Positions 23,089 through 31,673 of a stretch of 64,000 nt of DNA are shown here, piece after piece. Under the pieces are notes generated by a model. It ran no database searches. It had not been told where the DNA came from and saw nothing but the letters and a program-made list of their open reading frames with translations. The position numbers were made by a program, and so were the translations under genes. The stretch comes from Actinoplanes solisilvae (GTDB lineage Bacteria > Actinomycetota > Actinomycetes > Mycobacteriales > Micromonosporaceae): contig NZ_RJAC01000018.1 in NCBI RefSeq assembly GCF_003999975.1, positions 62,001 through 126,000 of the forward strand. Reading direction: 5' to 3'. Each line of letters begins with the position of its first letter. The stretch's first letter is position 1.

Positions 23089-23871
23089 TCAGTTCTGGTC
23101 GGACAGCAGCCGGGCCAGCTCGGCCGGATGCTCGAGCGGCATGAGATGACCGCCGGGCAGCACCGTGACGACGCTGGTCGGCAGGGCCTCCTTAAGCCAG
23201 GCCACGTAGGGGGCCGGCGGCACCGCAGCGGTGACCCACCGATAGCCGGCGCCTCGCTCGGCGATCGCCCGCAGGTCGGCCCGGCGATCGGCGGCGATCC
23301 GCTCGTCCGTGCCGTGAATGACCTCGTCCCAGTAGCCCAGCAGCAGGTCAGGCCGCGGATCGGTGGCGGTCTCGACGATCTCCCGGGCTTCACCGCGCAG
23401 CGACTCGATGCCCATTCCGGCCGTCATCCGATCCCAGACCGCCCGCCATCCCGGGCCGCGCAGCTCCGGCTCCAACGACCGCACCAGGTCGCCGAACGGG
23501 CCCGGCAGCAGGTACTGGTCCAGGTTCACGACCGCGCGGGTGGGGTTGCGAGCGGCGTAGACCGTCGCGATCACCCCTCCCACGGAGTGACCCACGACGG
23601 TTGGCGGCTCGGCCAGGCCCGCCGCGAGGATCTGGCCGTGGACGACCTCGGCGACCTCCTCCAGGTGGTACGACGACCGGCGTGGGGCATCGCCATGGCC
23701 GGGCAGGTCCAGCGCGAGAACCTTGCGGTCCGGCTCGGCCGCCGAGAGCTCCCGGATCAGCGGGTCCCAGTGCCGCCGGTCGAAGGTGAGCCCGTGCAGA
23801 AGGACGATCGGAGATGACATGCCCGGGAGGCGTAACCCGGCACTGAACGAGTCGTTCGAGACCCGGGTCAC
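23089..23871 (-). CDS. Alpha/beta hydrolase
   Basis: A 260-residue hydrolase. Oxyanion segment LLHGLTFDRRHWDPLI, nucleophile elbow VVGHSVGGV and catalytic His in GGHLMPLEHP; the acid is probably one of the Asp in the cap-following strand. The GTG at 23871 overlaps the stop of the preceding AAA-type regulator by four bases (GTGA), so I prefer it over the ATG at 23820, which lies directly before SSPIVLLHG. Co-translation with the regulator suggests a linked role. The substrate is unknown. Confidence 0.87.
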   Translation of the reverse strand: MTRVSNDSFSAGLRLPGMSSPIVLLHGLTFDRRHWDPLIRELSAAEPDRKVLALDLPGHGDAPRRSSYHLEEVAEVVHGQILAAGLAEPPTVVGHSVGGVIATVYAARNPTRAVVNLDQYLLPGPFGDLVRSLEPELRGPGWRAVWDRMTAGMGIESLRGEAREIVETATDPRPDLLLGYWDEVIHGTDERIAADRRADLRAIAERGAGYRWVTAAVPPAPYVAWLKEALPTSVVTVLPGGHLMPLEHPAELARLLSDQN

Positions 23872-26015
23872 ACCTGCCAGCGCGCCGGTCCACCCGCCGC
23901 CGGCTGATAGCGGAAGTGGCCGCCGGTGTGCACGGACGTCCGCAGGTGCGCCGCGGCGACGGGAGCAACCGGCTCCAGCCGGGCCAGCAACGCCCGCAGG
24001 GCCCGAGTCGCGTTGACCCGCGCGCGTTCCGCCTCGGCGCTGTGCCGCCGGGTCCGGCCGCCCAGACCGGTGGCCCGCTTCAACTCGGCGACCAGGGCGT
24101 TGCGCTCGGCGGCGAGGTTCACGGCGAGGTCGACGTCGCCGGTGCGATCGGCGGCGTCCATGCGCTGGGCGAGATCGGCGAGCCGGCTGCGATAGGCGCT
24201 GCGAGCCGTGGAGTCGAGCACGGGTTCGGCCTCGGGCGTCACCAGCCCGGCGCCACCCGCCACCAGATCGAGGGCGGTGATCTCACGTCCCGGGGCGGCC
24301 AGGAGCGTACGCAGATAGTGCAGTCCTCGGACGTCGCGCAGGCGGGCCTGCTCGGCGCCCGCGTCGAGGATCCAGTCGTCGCCGTCACGCGTCAGCCGCC
24401 AGACCGACGCCGCGGGCGATCCGCCGGGTTCCGGCAGACCGAGCTCCTCGGCGATCGATCTGGCCCGGGCCCGGTCGCCACGAGCCGCGAGAGTGGCCGC
24501 CAGCCAGGGCAGGGCGCCGAGCCGCTCCTCCTGCGCGATCGCCCGATCGAAGTGGTCGCGCGCCTCATCGTGCCGCCCCAGCGCGGCGGCCAGCCGGCCC
24601 AGATAGTCGTCGACCGGTCCGGTGACGGTGTTCGCTCCACCCCAGACGACCAGGCGACCGGCGTACGGCCGAAGTGTGTCGTAGAGGGCTTGAACAGCAG
24701 CCGGGGCCGCGCCGAACGACGCGACGAGGGCGAGGTCGGCGACCGCGCCGATCCAGCGGGGGCCTGCCCCGGCCAGCACGGCCGGCAGCAGGCGATCCAC
24801 CTCGAGCAACGCCTCGGCGCCCCGGCCCGACTCGGCCAGGGCACGGGCCGCGGTCACCTCGAAGAAGTGTCCCGGCAAGCGCCGGGCGAGCGCCCGCAGC
24901 GGCTCGACCTGACCGGCCGCGTCACCGCGCAGCGACGCCAACCGGCCCCTCAGCGACGCGGTCAACCGGTCGGCGTCGGCCAGCCCGACCCGGCGGCCCT
25001 GCTCGGCCACCTCGGCGGCGAGCGTCTCGGCCAGCGCCAGACGGCCCCGGACCAGCGCGAGCACGGCCTGCCGGGACAGCGCGACGACCGCCGCCTCGGG
25101 ATCGCCGTCCCGCTCGCCCGCCCGGGCGTACGACACCAGGGCCGCCTCCGCCGCATCCAGGTCACTAAGTTCGGCCAGCGCGGTGAACCGCCAGAACAGG
25201 CCCCGCCGTTCGAGGGCCGCGTCCCCGGCGCGGCGAGCAAGTTCGACGATCTGGGACGCCGTGGACAGTCGTTCGCCGGCCGCGGCCGGGTCCCACAGCG
25301 CGTGCAGCCGCCCGTCCAGCACCTCGGCGAGGGTCCGGGGATCGCCGGTGCCGCGCGCCAGCCGGACCGCCTCGTCGACGAGCTCCCGTCGCCGGGCCGG
25401 TGCGGACGGGTCGGCCAGCAGTTCGGCGGCCAGCCGTACGAGTACGCGCGCTCGACGGGCCGGCGGTTGTTCCCGCGAGGCGGCCTCTTCGAGGAGCCGT
25501 ACGAGGGCCGTGTCGAGCCTGAGGAACTCGCCTCGGGACGGCGAAGTGAGGGCGAAGTCGACGACAGCGTCCTCGTCCGCTCCGCCCGGAACCGCGGCGG
25601 CGAGTTCGAGCGCGGGGCCGGGCCAGCCCGCGGTGAGCAGCCAGACCGCGTGCACCGTTGCGCGCGGCAGGCCCGGCAGCAGCTCGGCCAGCTCGGCCTC
25701 GGTCAGCGGGGCAAGATAGAGCCCGTGCTCCCGGGGCTGAACCTTGGTGACCAGCACCGCCGCGCCGTCGAGATCGGCCGTCACGGCGGCGCGGTCGTCG
25801 CCGTCGAGGATCACCAGCCGGGGGCCGGTTCCGCTCGCCGAGACCGTACGGATCACCGGCAGTCCTCGCTGCCGGGCGGCCTCGGCGGCCGCGTCCGCGA
25901 GCGCGGTCTTGCCGGACCCGGGCGGACCGATCACCGTCAGGCTCCCGCCCGCCCCGGCGACCGCACGATCCAGCAGCCGGTGCACCGCGGCAAGCTCACG
26001 ACGGCGTCCGATCAT
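23868..26015 (-). CDS. AAA-type ATPase regulator (LuxR/LAL-like) without HTH
   Basis: A 715-residue protein of the large ATP-binding regulator class. The N-terminus MIGRRRELAAVHRLLDRAV leads into Walker A GPPGSGKTAL; VILDGDD is the Walker B-like strand. A long helical, TPR-like middle part covers about residues 200-560. The C-terminal 120 residues (RLADLAQRMDAADRTGDVDL, AERARVNATRALRALLARLE) match the tail seen in actinobacterial AAA proteins that sense or scaffold rather than a LuxR helix-turn-helix, and no HTH motif is visible. It overlaps the downstream hydrolase start (GTGA) and is divergent from the ECF sigma factor. Confidence 0.75.
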   Translation of the reverse strand: MIGRRRELAAVHRLLDRAVAGAGGSLTVIGPPGSGKTALADAAAEAARQRGLPVIRTVSASGTGPRLVILDGDDRAAVTADLDGAAVLVTKVQPREHGLYLAPLTEAELAELLPGLPRATVHAVWLLTAGWPGPALELAAAVPGGADEDAVVDFALTSPSRGEFLRLDTALVRLLEEAASREQPPARRARVLVRLAAELLADPSAPARRRELVDEAVRLARGTGDPRTLAEVLDGRLHALWDPAAAGERLSTASQIVELARRAGDAALERRGLFWRFTALAELSDLDAAEAALVSYARAGERDGDPEAAVVALSRQAVLALVRGRLALAETLAAEVAEQGRRVGLADADRLTASLRGRLASLRGDAAGQVEPLRALARRLPGHFFEVTAARALAESGRGAEALLEVDRLLPAVLAGAGPRWIGAVADLALVASFGAAPAAVQALYDTLRPYAGRLVVWGGANTVTGPVDDYLGRLAAALGRHDEARDHFDRAIAQEERLGALPWLAATLAARGDRARARSIAEELGLPEPGGSPAASVWRLTRDGDDWILDAGAEQARLRDVRGLHYLRTLLAAPGREITALDLVAGGAGLVTPEAEPVLDSTARSAYRSRLADLAQRMDAADRTGDVDLAVNLAAERNALVAELKRATGLGGRTRRHSAEAERARVNATRALRALLARLEPVAPVAAAHLRTSVHTGGHFRYQPAAGGPARWQV

Positions 26016-26355
26016 GAATAAAGCGTAGGCGCCGCCGTGCACTCGTTGGTCACGGCGAGGCGCGAGGTCGCCGTACGGGAAGCGTTCTTGCGCCTGCCCA
26101 CCCCCCAGGTCGCCGACCCGGGCACCCCCTGCCGGCCTGATCGAGGCGGGCCGGGCATCGGACGCCGACCCGGCCCGAATCACGGACTAAATCGCCGACG
26201 GTCACCTTACCTATCGGTAGCGTCAGCACTGTTCCGACAATAAATGGGGCTTTGAAAACACCCTCCACAACGGTGTAACAAGCAATGAAGAACGTTTTAA
26301 CAGCCATCCCCATACGCTCGGATCGTAACGGCCTGAATTGCTGGGGGATGAAACC
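26016..26355. other. AT-richer divergent intergenic region
   Basis: This 340-base gap between the AAA-type regulator and the ECF sigma gene is clearly richer in A and T than its surroundings from about 26180 on. It must hold the promoters of both genes. I see no open frame with coding character. It contains an inverted repeat that could cover the ribosome site of the sigma gene (26305-26350, listed separately) and several short A/T runs, but no operator I can name. Confidence 0.6.
26305..26350 (+). promoter_or_regulatory. Inverted repeat covering the sigma-factor ribosome site
   Basis: CATCCCC (26305-26311) is complementary to GGGGATG (26344-26350), which contains the Shine-Dalgarno-like GGGGGAT of the sigma gene. 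The loop is 32 bases. In an mRNA this pairing would hide the ribosome site. Whether the transcript includes both arms is unknown. Confidence 0.35.
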
Positions 26356-26925
26356 ATGACCACCGTCACAGATGTTTTCGAGATAGATTTCGGCGACCCC
26401 GCGCCGACTGTAGATCGTTCGCATGATGATGCCCACGCGCAGATGCAGGAAATTCAGATCAACAATCGCGTCGCGCTGCTTCAGTTCTTGCGAACCCTGG
26501 TCTCGCCCGGCTCGACCCACACCGCCGAAGACCTGGTGCAGGAGACCATGCTGCGGGCCTGGCGTCATCTCGACATGGTGCCGGCCGAGGCCGAGTCGCA
26601 GCGGCGCTGGTTGTTCACGGTCGCCCGCCGACTGGCCATCGACGCGTACCGCAAGCGGCAGACCCGGCCCGTCGAGGTGGGCCTGACCGGCATCGATCCC
26701 CTTGACGCCGAGGGCGGGGCCGGCGATGCCGTGGTCGCGCAACTGACCTTGCGGCACGCCGTCGACCAGCTCAGCGCCGTCCACCGGTCCGTGCTGCACG
26801 AGCTCTACATCAAGGGCCGCACGCTCGACGAGGCCGCAGCCGAGCTCGGCGTCCCGGTCGGAACCGTCAAATCCCGCGCGTTCTATGCCGTGAAATCGGT
26901 GCGAGACGCGCTCATCACCGACTGA
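26356..26925 (+). CDS. ECF-type RNA polymerase sigma factor
   Basis: A 189-residue sigma-70 family factor. Region 2 includes HTAEDLVQETMLRAWRHLDM and RRWLFTVARRLAIDAYRKRQ (-10 recognition and core binding). Region 4 reads LSAVHRSVLHELYIKGRTLD and AAAELGVPVGTVKSRAFYAV (-35 recognition). The ATG at 26356 follows GGGGGAT; an in-frame TTG is six codons upstream. The next gene on the right is on the other strand, so no anti-sigma gene is adjacent, and regulation probably acts on expression or through a distant partner. Confidence 0.92.
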   Translation: MTTVTDVFEIDFGDPAPTVDRSHDDAHAQMQEIQINNRVALLQFLRTLVSPGSTHTAEDLVQETMLRAWRHLDMVPAEAESQRRWLFTVARRLAIDAYRKRQTRPVEVGLTGIDPLDAEGGAGDAVVAQLTLRHAVDQLSAVHRSVLHELYIKGRTLDEAAAELGVPVGTVKSRAFYAVKSVRDALITD

Positions 26926-26959
26926 GTGCGGGGCCGCCGGCGCGGAATCGGCGTATCGG

Positions 26960-27613
26960 TCACGCCAAGGGTTCGGCATTCGAGTCGACGTCGAACACCT
27001 CGTCCAGACTCATCCAGTTTTCCCGGGCTGCCGCCGCGGCGCCCTCCGCATCCCCGATCCGGCAGAACTCGATGATCCGATTGTGCAAGGCGACTGATTC
27101 CCGGCCGTTCAGCGAGGAGAAACGGAGCCGTTCCAGCCGTCGCAGCACCGGCGTGAATTGCTCGAGAACCGAACGCAGAGCCGGATTGGCCGAGGCCGCC
27201 ACCGCGATGCCGTGGAACTCGTCGTCGGCCGCGATGGCCGCGTCGACGTCGTCGGCCCGCAGCGCCGCCGCGAACCGGGTGTTGGCCGCCCGCATGGCTT
27301 TGATCTCAGCGGCGGTCATCTGGGGAACCGCCTCGCGGACCGCTAGCTCGTGCATGGCCGCGGTCACTGTCTGGGCCGCTCGGGCGGCGCGGGCGTCCAG
27401 CGGGCTCACCATCGTGTAGCGGCCGGGTTTGGTCAGGACGAGGCCGCTTTCCTCGAGCCGCGTCAGCGCCTCGCGCACGGGGGTGCGGCTCACCCCGAGC
27501 CACTGCGCCAGCTCGCCGTCGTTGAGTCGCTCCCCGGGGGCGAATGTGCCGTCGACGATCGCGTCCCGGATCGTCCGATAGGCATTTTCGCGCAACAACG
27601 AGCGCGGAACCAT
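26960..27613 (-). CDS. GntR-family regulator with FCD ligand domain
   Basis: A 217-residue regulator. N-terminal winged helix: NAYRTIRDAIVDGTFAPGER, then ELAQWLGVSRTPVREALTRL. The C-terminal all-helical FCD domain has metal/ligand-type residues in AIAADDEFHGIAVAASANPA and ESVALHNRIIEFCRIGDAEG (Asp, His, His pattern). I chose ATG 27613 because an operator-like palindrome overlaps the other candidate ATG at 27637. The palindrome sits where it would autoregulate, and copies lie at the P450 and hydrolase promoters. FCD regulators usually sense small organic acids; the ligand here is unknown. Confidence 0.9.
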   Translation of the reverse strand: MVPRSLLRENAYRTIRDAIVDGTFAPGERLNDGELAQWLGVSRTPVREALTRLEESGLVLTKPGRYTMVSPLDARAARAAQTVTAAMHELAVREAVPQMTAAEIKAMRAANTRFAAALRADDVDAAIAADDEFHGIAVAASANPALRSVLEQFTPVLRRLERLRFSSLNGRESVALHNRIIEFCRIGDAEGAAAAARENWMSLDEVFDVDSNAEPLA

Positions 27614-27636
27614 GCCCACGCGTTCAGGGATCGGCA

Positions 27637-27650
27637 TGCAATATATTCCA
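27637..27650. promoter_or_regulatory. Putative GntR operator, copy 2 (autoregulatory)
   Basis: TGCAATATATTCCA differs from the perfect copies at 21931 and 29288 by one base. It lies 24-37 bases upstream of the chosen gntR start and in the space between gntR and the divergent flavin oxidase gene, so it could control both. Confidence 0.7.
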
Positions 27651-27823
27651 CACCGCAAATCGGGAGAAGTCAACGACGGTTGAGCCACGCCACAACACGG
27701 AGGGTAATCAGTAAGTCCACCGTACGGTATGGCTGACTTCTTCGGAGTGAAGCGGCGTCACCTGGGCCGAGTGGGCCGCGTCACCGCGGTGAGACATGCC
27801 GGACCATCCACGTCGTTAGAGTC

Positions 27824-29212
27824 ATGGCATCCGAATCTGACTTTCAGCAACTGGCCAAAGAGGTCGACGGGCCCGTCCTCCGCCACAGCGACCCCGGGTA
27901 CGACACCGAGTGCTTCACCTACAACCTGCTGACCCCGTTACGACCCGCGGTCGTGGTCGGCGCCACGAGCCCGGCCGACGTGCAGGCCGCGGTGCGTTTC
28001 GCCGGCGAGCACGGGCTGGCCGTGGGGATCCGCGGCGGTGGCCACATGCAGCCGTACCCCGCCGAGGACGCCGTGCTCGTCACGCTCGATCGGTTCAGCG
28101 ATGTCACCGTCCACACCGAACGGTCGACCGCGCGGGTGACGGGAGCCGCACGCTGGTCGCAAGTGATCGACGCGACGACGCCGTACGGGTTGGCGCCGAT
28201 GAGCGGTTCCTCGACCACCGTGGCGGCCATCGGCTACACGCTCGGCGGCGGCCAGAGCCCGATCTTCGGCCGGCCGTACGGTTACGCCTCCGACCACGTG
28301 CGGTCGTTCGACATCGTCACCGCGGACGGCGTACTGCGAACCGTGAACGCCGATGAGGAGCCCGAGTTGTTCGCGGCACTGCGCGGCGGCAAGGGCAACT
28401 TCGGCGTCGTCACCGCCATGGAGATCGAGCTCTTCCCGGTCACCTCCGTCCTCGCCGGCGGGATCTACTTCCCGGCCGAAAAGCTCGGCACCCTCCTGCG
28501 GACCTGGCGCGACTGGGCCGAGACCCTGCCCGAGCGGGCCACCACGTCGATCGCGGTGCAGAACCTGCCCCCGATCGACGAGCTACCCGAGGTTCTGCGT
28601 GGCGCACACGTCGTGCACATGCGGTACGCGTACCTGGGTCCGGCCGGCGTCGGCCGGGCGCTGCTGGAACCGCTGCGGGGTGTGGGCACCGAACTGCTGA
28701 ACACGATCGCCGAGCAGCCCTACCGGCAGGCCGCGACGCTGCACAACGACCCGGTGGGGCCAATCCCCTACCAGGATCGAAGCCTCGGCCTGGCCGCGCT
28801 GCCCGACGAGGCGGTGGAGACGTTCGCCGCCCTGACCGGGCCGGGCAGCGGCAGCCTCCTGGCCAGCGTTGAGCTGCGGGCCCTCGGTGGCGCGCTCGAC
28901 CGGAGGCCGGAGACGCCCGACTCGGTGCCCAGCCGCGGATTGCCGTACCAGCTGTTCGCTTTCGGGGTCGGCAACGGCGACCTGATCCCGGTGCTGCACG
29001 ACCAGCTGGAGCACCTGTTCGCCGAAATGCGCCCGTGGGCCGACCCCCAGCACCGCCGGATGCTGAACTTCCTCTCGCCGGAGGAGGCACTCGACCCCGG
29101 CACACTGAGCGAGGTGTACGGCGCGGCGAACTATGACCGTCTGCTCGCCGTCAAGCAACGGTTCGACCCGCACACGATGTTCCGCATGAACCACACCCTG
29201 CGGCCTCGATAG
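27824..29212 (+). CDS. FAD-linked oxidase (BBE/PCMH type)
   Basis: A 462-residue flavoprotein of the vanillyl-alcohol oxidase superfamily with a berberine-bridge-like C-terminus. The FAD domain contains AVRFAGEHGLAVGIRGGGHM, whose His in GGGH is the residue that carries covalent FAD in relatives, and MSGSSTTVAAIGYTLGGGQS and GGKGNFGVVTAMEIELFPV. The C-terminus has AANYDRLLAVKQRFDPHTMF and RMNHTL, the BBE signature. The second covalent Cys of bicovalent enzymes is not seen. It is divergent from gntR. It probably oxidises a sugar or alcohol; the substrate is unknown. Confidence 0.9.
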   Translation: MASESDFQQLAKEVDGPVLRHSDPGYDTECFTYNLLTPLRPAVVVGATSPADVQAAVRFAGEHGLAVGIRGGGHMQPYPAEDAVLVTLDRFSDVTVHTERSTARVTGAARWSQVIDATTPYGLAPMSGSSTTVAAIGYTLGGGQSPIFGRPYGYASDHVRSFDIVTADGVLRTVNADEEPELFAALRGGKGNFGVVTAMEIELFPVTSVLAGGIYFPAEKLGTLLRTWRDWAETLPERATTSIAVQNLPPIDELPEVLRGAHVVHMRYAYLGPAGVGRALLEPLRGVGTELLNTIAEQPYRQAATLHNDPVGPIPYQDRSLGLAALPDEAVETFAALTGPGSGSLLASVELRALGGALDRRPETPDSVPSRGLPYQLFAFGVGNGDLIPVLHDQLEHLFAEMRPWADPQHRRMLNFLSPEEALDPGTLSEVYGAANYDRLLAVKQRFDPHTMFRMNHTLRPR

Positions 29213-29287
29213 GGCGATCACCGCGCGGTCGCACTCAGCGTCGGGCTCACCACAGTTCGCATTTTGCACTGGCACTCTCCAACGTCA

Positions 29288-29301
29288 TGCAATATATTGC
29301 A
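29288..29301. promoter_or_regulatory. Putative GntR operator, copy 3 (hydrolase promoter)
   Basis: TGCAATATATTGCA, identical to copy 1, lies 80 bases upstream of the alpha/beta hydrolase start and 76 bases after the flavin oxidase stop, in an otherwise GC-rich gap. Confidence 0.75.
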
Positions 29302-29380
29302 CTTCGGAGGCGATGACCCTCGACCCCGCTCAGAACCCGCCCCGGGCAACGCCGGGCGCGCCAACGGAAGGACGAGCCCC

Positions 29381-30088
29381 ATGACCACCACCGATCAAGA
29401 GATCAAGAACGTCGTACTGGTCCACGGCGCGTTCGCCGACGGTTCGGGCTGGCGCGGCGTGCACGAAACGCTGACCTCCCGGGGCTACCGGGTCACGATC
29501 GTGCAGAACCCGCTGACCTCACTCGAGGACGACGTCGCGGCCACCACGCGGGTGCTCGACCAGCAGGACGGCCCGGCGATCCTCGTCGGCCACTCCTGGG
29601 GCGGCACCGTCATCACCGAGGCCGGCGTTCACCCGAACGTCGCCGGCCTGGTCTACGTGTCAGCCATCGCCCCCGACGCCGGCGAGACCACCGCGCAGCA
29701 GTACGAGGGATTCGCCCCCACACCCGACTTCGTCATCGACGTCGCCGAGGACGGCTACGGCTTCCTCAACCACGACAAGTTCAAGGCCGGATTCGCCGCC
29801 GACACCAGCGACGCCGACGCCGCCTTCCTGCGCGACTCCCAGATCCCCATCAACATGACCGTCTTCGCGACGCCAGTGAAGAACGCCGCCTGGCGCGACA
29901 AGCCGAGCTGGGCCGTCATCGCCGCCGACGACAGGGCCTTCGACCAGGCCATGCTGCAGCACATGGCCAAGCGCATCGGCGCCGAGATCACCAACGTCCC
30001 AGCCAGCCACGCCCTGTTCCTGACCCAGGCCGGGGCCGTCGCCGACGTGATCGAGACCGCCGCCCAGAACGCCCGAAGCGCTCGCTGA
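29381..30088 (+). CDS. Alpha/beta hydrolase (EstC/pyrethroid hydrolase-like)
   Basis: A 235-residue hydrolase. NVVLVHGAFADGSGWRGVHE carries the oxyanion loop, LVGHSWGGTVITEAG the nucleophile Ser, and VPASHALFLTQ the catalytic His; the acid is probably in VIAADDRAFD. The ATG at 29381 follows GGAAGGA. It belongs to the small hydrolase group also represented at 41836 in this window. A perfect GntR-type palindrome lies upstream and a strong hairpin downstream, so it is probably a single-gene transcript of that regulon. Confidence 0.9.
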   Translation: MTTTDQEIKNVVLVHGAFADGSGWRGVHETLTSRGYRVTIVQNPLTSLEDDVAATTRVLDQQDGPAILVGHSWGGTVITEAGVHPNVAGLVYVSAIAPDAGETTAQQYEGFAPTPDFVIDVAEDGYGFLNHDKFKAGFAADTSDADAAFLRDSQIPINMTVFATPVKNAAWRDKPSWAVIAADDRAFDQAMLQHMAKRIGAEITNVPASHALFLTQAGAVADVIETAAQNARSAR

Positions 30089-30100
30089 CCGACCACCCAC

Positions 30101-30131
30101 GACCGGCTCGCAACCCACCCGCGAGCCGGTC
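30101..30131 (+). terminator. Terminator after the hydrolase gene
   Basis: GACCGGCTCGC pairs perfectly over 11 bases with GCGAGCCGGTC across a 9-base loop, 13 bases after the hydrolase stop. No T-run follows. Confidence 0.8.
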
Positions 30132-30154
30132 CCGGCCTCCCGGAGTGTGCCGCG

Positions 30155-30832
30155 ATGTCCATCACGCCGTTCCAGGTGGCGCTGTGGATCGAGCTTCTCG
30201 CCGCCGGGCTCGGCGGCCTGCAGGGCGCCCTGTTCGCGGCCGGCGAGAAACACCGCCGCATCGATGTGCTCGGCGTCATTGTCATCGGGCTCGCCGTCTC
30301 ACTCGGCGGCAGCCTGCTACGCGACATCGTGCTCAACCAGCCACCCGTCGTCATCTGGATGAACTGGTACCTGCTGGTCGCCGCCGCCTCCGCCGTACTC
30401 GGCATGCTCCTGCAACCGCTGCTCACCCGGGCCGACTGGCTGATCACCACCCTCGACGCCGTCGTCATGGGCCTGTTCGGCGCCATCGCCGCCTCAAAAG
30501 CGCTGTCGCTCGGCGTCGGCGTGTCCGGGGCGCTGGTCGTCGGCGTCATCGGAGCCATCGGCGGCGGAATCCTGCGCGACCTCATCCTGAACCGGCCGAT
30601 CTCGTTCCTGCACGTCGGCACCCTGTACGCCGTCGCCGCCGGAGCCGGAGCGGGCGCCTTCATCCTGCTCGCCGAGTTCGGCACACCGACCCTGATCGCG
30701 GGCCTCGTCTGCGTGGTCGTCACCACCGTCGTACGTCTGGCCGCCGTTCACTTCGACTGGACCTTCCCCGAACAGCGGGCACTGAGCCCCCGGCGTTCGA
30801 GTTCACCGAGACCCGCCGCGACAAACGACTGA
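30155..30832 (+). CDS. TRIC-type cation channel (UPF0126) membrane protein
   Basis: A 225-residue protein with seven hydrophobic segments. The inverted double-repeat hallmark appears twice: GLAVSLGGSLLRDIVLN near residue 55 and GVIGAIGGGILRDLILN near residue 140, each with GG-x-LRD. These residues shape the pore in bacterial homologues of trimeric intracellular cation channels, which conduct K+ and Na+. The C-terminal tail is short and basic. The role in this organism is not known. Confidence 0.9.
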   Translation: MSITPFQVALWIELLAAGLGGLQGALFAAGEKHRRIDVLGVIVIGLAVSLGGSLLRDIVLNQPPVVIWMNWYLLVAAASAVLGMLLQPLLTRADWLITTLDAVVMGLFGAIAASKALSLGVGVSGALVVGVIGAIGGGILRDLILNRPISFLHVGTLYAVAAGAGAGAFILLAEFGTPTLIAGLVCVVVTTVVRLAAVHFDWTFPEQRALSPRRSSSPRPAATND

Positions 30833-30840
30833 ACCGGACC

Positions 30841-30960
30841 GCCCGTCCTCATCGCCGCGTGCTGTCGGAGCTCTGTTTCCGTGGCCGTTCCAACGAGGAA
30901 GCGGCCGCACTGCTCGGAATCCCGGTCGGCACGGTGAAGTCGCACTACGCGAAGCCATAG
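30841..30960 (+). pseudogene. Remnant of an ECF sigma factor region 4
   Basis: The frame reads RPHRRVLSELCFRGRSNEEA followed by ALLGIPVGTVKSHYAKP and a stop. This is a recognisable sigma region 4.2 (compare HRSVLHELYIKGRTLDEAAA and GVPVGTVKSRAFYA in the intact sigma at 26356). Nothing upstream encodes region 2, which is occupied by the TRIC gene, and the end is cut short. It is a truncated leftover. Confidence 0.7.
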
Positions 30961-31012
30961 CCACCGCCTGCTGACGGCTGCCGCCTCGTCCTGACGTCGG
31001 GGAGTCGCCGGG

Positions 31013-31591
31013 TCAGCCGTTCCAGCGCGGGTCGCGGCCGAGGTAGCGCAGCAGCCCGGCGACCGCGTCGTCGCGGAAGTCCTCGGACACGGTCGGCCCG
31101 TAGGCGAAGCCACGCAGCGGCTCGACCGTGGCGCGGGCCGCGGGCTCGAGCTGCTCGGCCAGGGCCACGGTCAGTGGACTGGGTTGACCGGTGGCCACGG
31201 CGATGTCCCAGGCGTGTATCGCGGCGTCCAGCGCGCAGGCCCCGGCGGCCAGCTCAGGCGGCATGGTCGGGAACGGCGGCAACGGCGTACGCACCGACTC
31301 CGCGCCGGAATCGACGGACGCCCACGCGGCGGTGGCCGCCCGCACCGCGGGTTCGATCAGGTCGGCGACCTCACCGTCCAGGGTGGTCGGCGGCGCGAAC
31401 GGGTCCCACGTCGGCAGGGGGCTGTCGCCGACCATCGAGGCCCAGCCGTGCTGGTCACCGGCGGCGTGGAACAGCACCTGGGTCACGGTCCACTGCGCGC
31501 ACGGGGTGGGGTCGTCGAACCGCTCGGGCGTGACCCCGTCGGCGACCTCGGACAACAGCTCCAGCGACGTGGTGAGCACGGCGTACGCCAT
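31013..31591 (-). CDS. TIGR03086-family (DinB-like) protein
   Basis: A 192-residue four-helix-bundle protein of the mycothiol-dependent/DinB superfamily. DDPTPCAQWTVTQVLFHAAG supplies the conserved C-x-x-W and first His; DAAIHAWDIAVATGQP the later His. These residues bind a divalent metal in relatives. AGGAGG precedes the ATG. Members are common in actinobacteria; enzymatic functions are mostly undefined, though the fold is shared with maleylpyruvate isomerase and mycothiol transferases. Confidence 0.85.
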   Translation of the reverse strand: MAYAVLTTSLELLSEVADGVTPERFDDPTPCAQWTVTQVLFHAAGDQHGWASMVGDSPLPTWDPFAPPTTLDGEVADLIEPAVRAATAAWASVDSGAESVRTPLPPFPTMPPELAAGACALDAAIHAWDIAVATGQPSPLTVALAEQLEPAARATVEPLRGFAYGPTVSEDFRDDAVAGLLRYLGRDPRWNG

Positions 31592-31673
31592 AACTCCTCC
31601 TTACCCGGTTCCCGCGTGGATGAGGTTACCGGCTCGGTCGAACGTTTCACACCCGCTGTCCGTGAACGGTGGA

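Noticed and set aside
23916..26021. Long + strand frame (about 700 codons) opposite the AAA-type regulator
   Set aside because: Low-complexity Arg/Gly/Gln composition and no motif; the minus strand gene has Walker A and a recognisable C-terminus.
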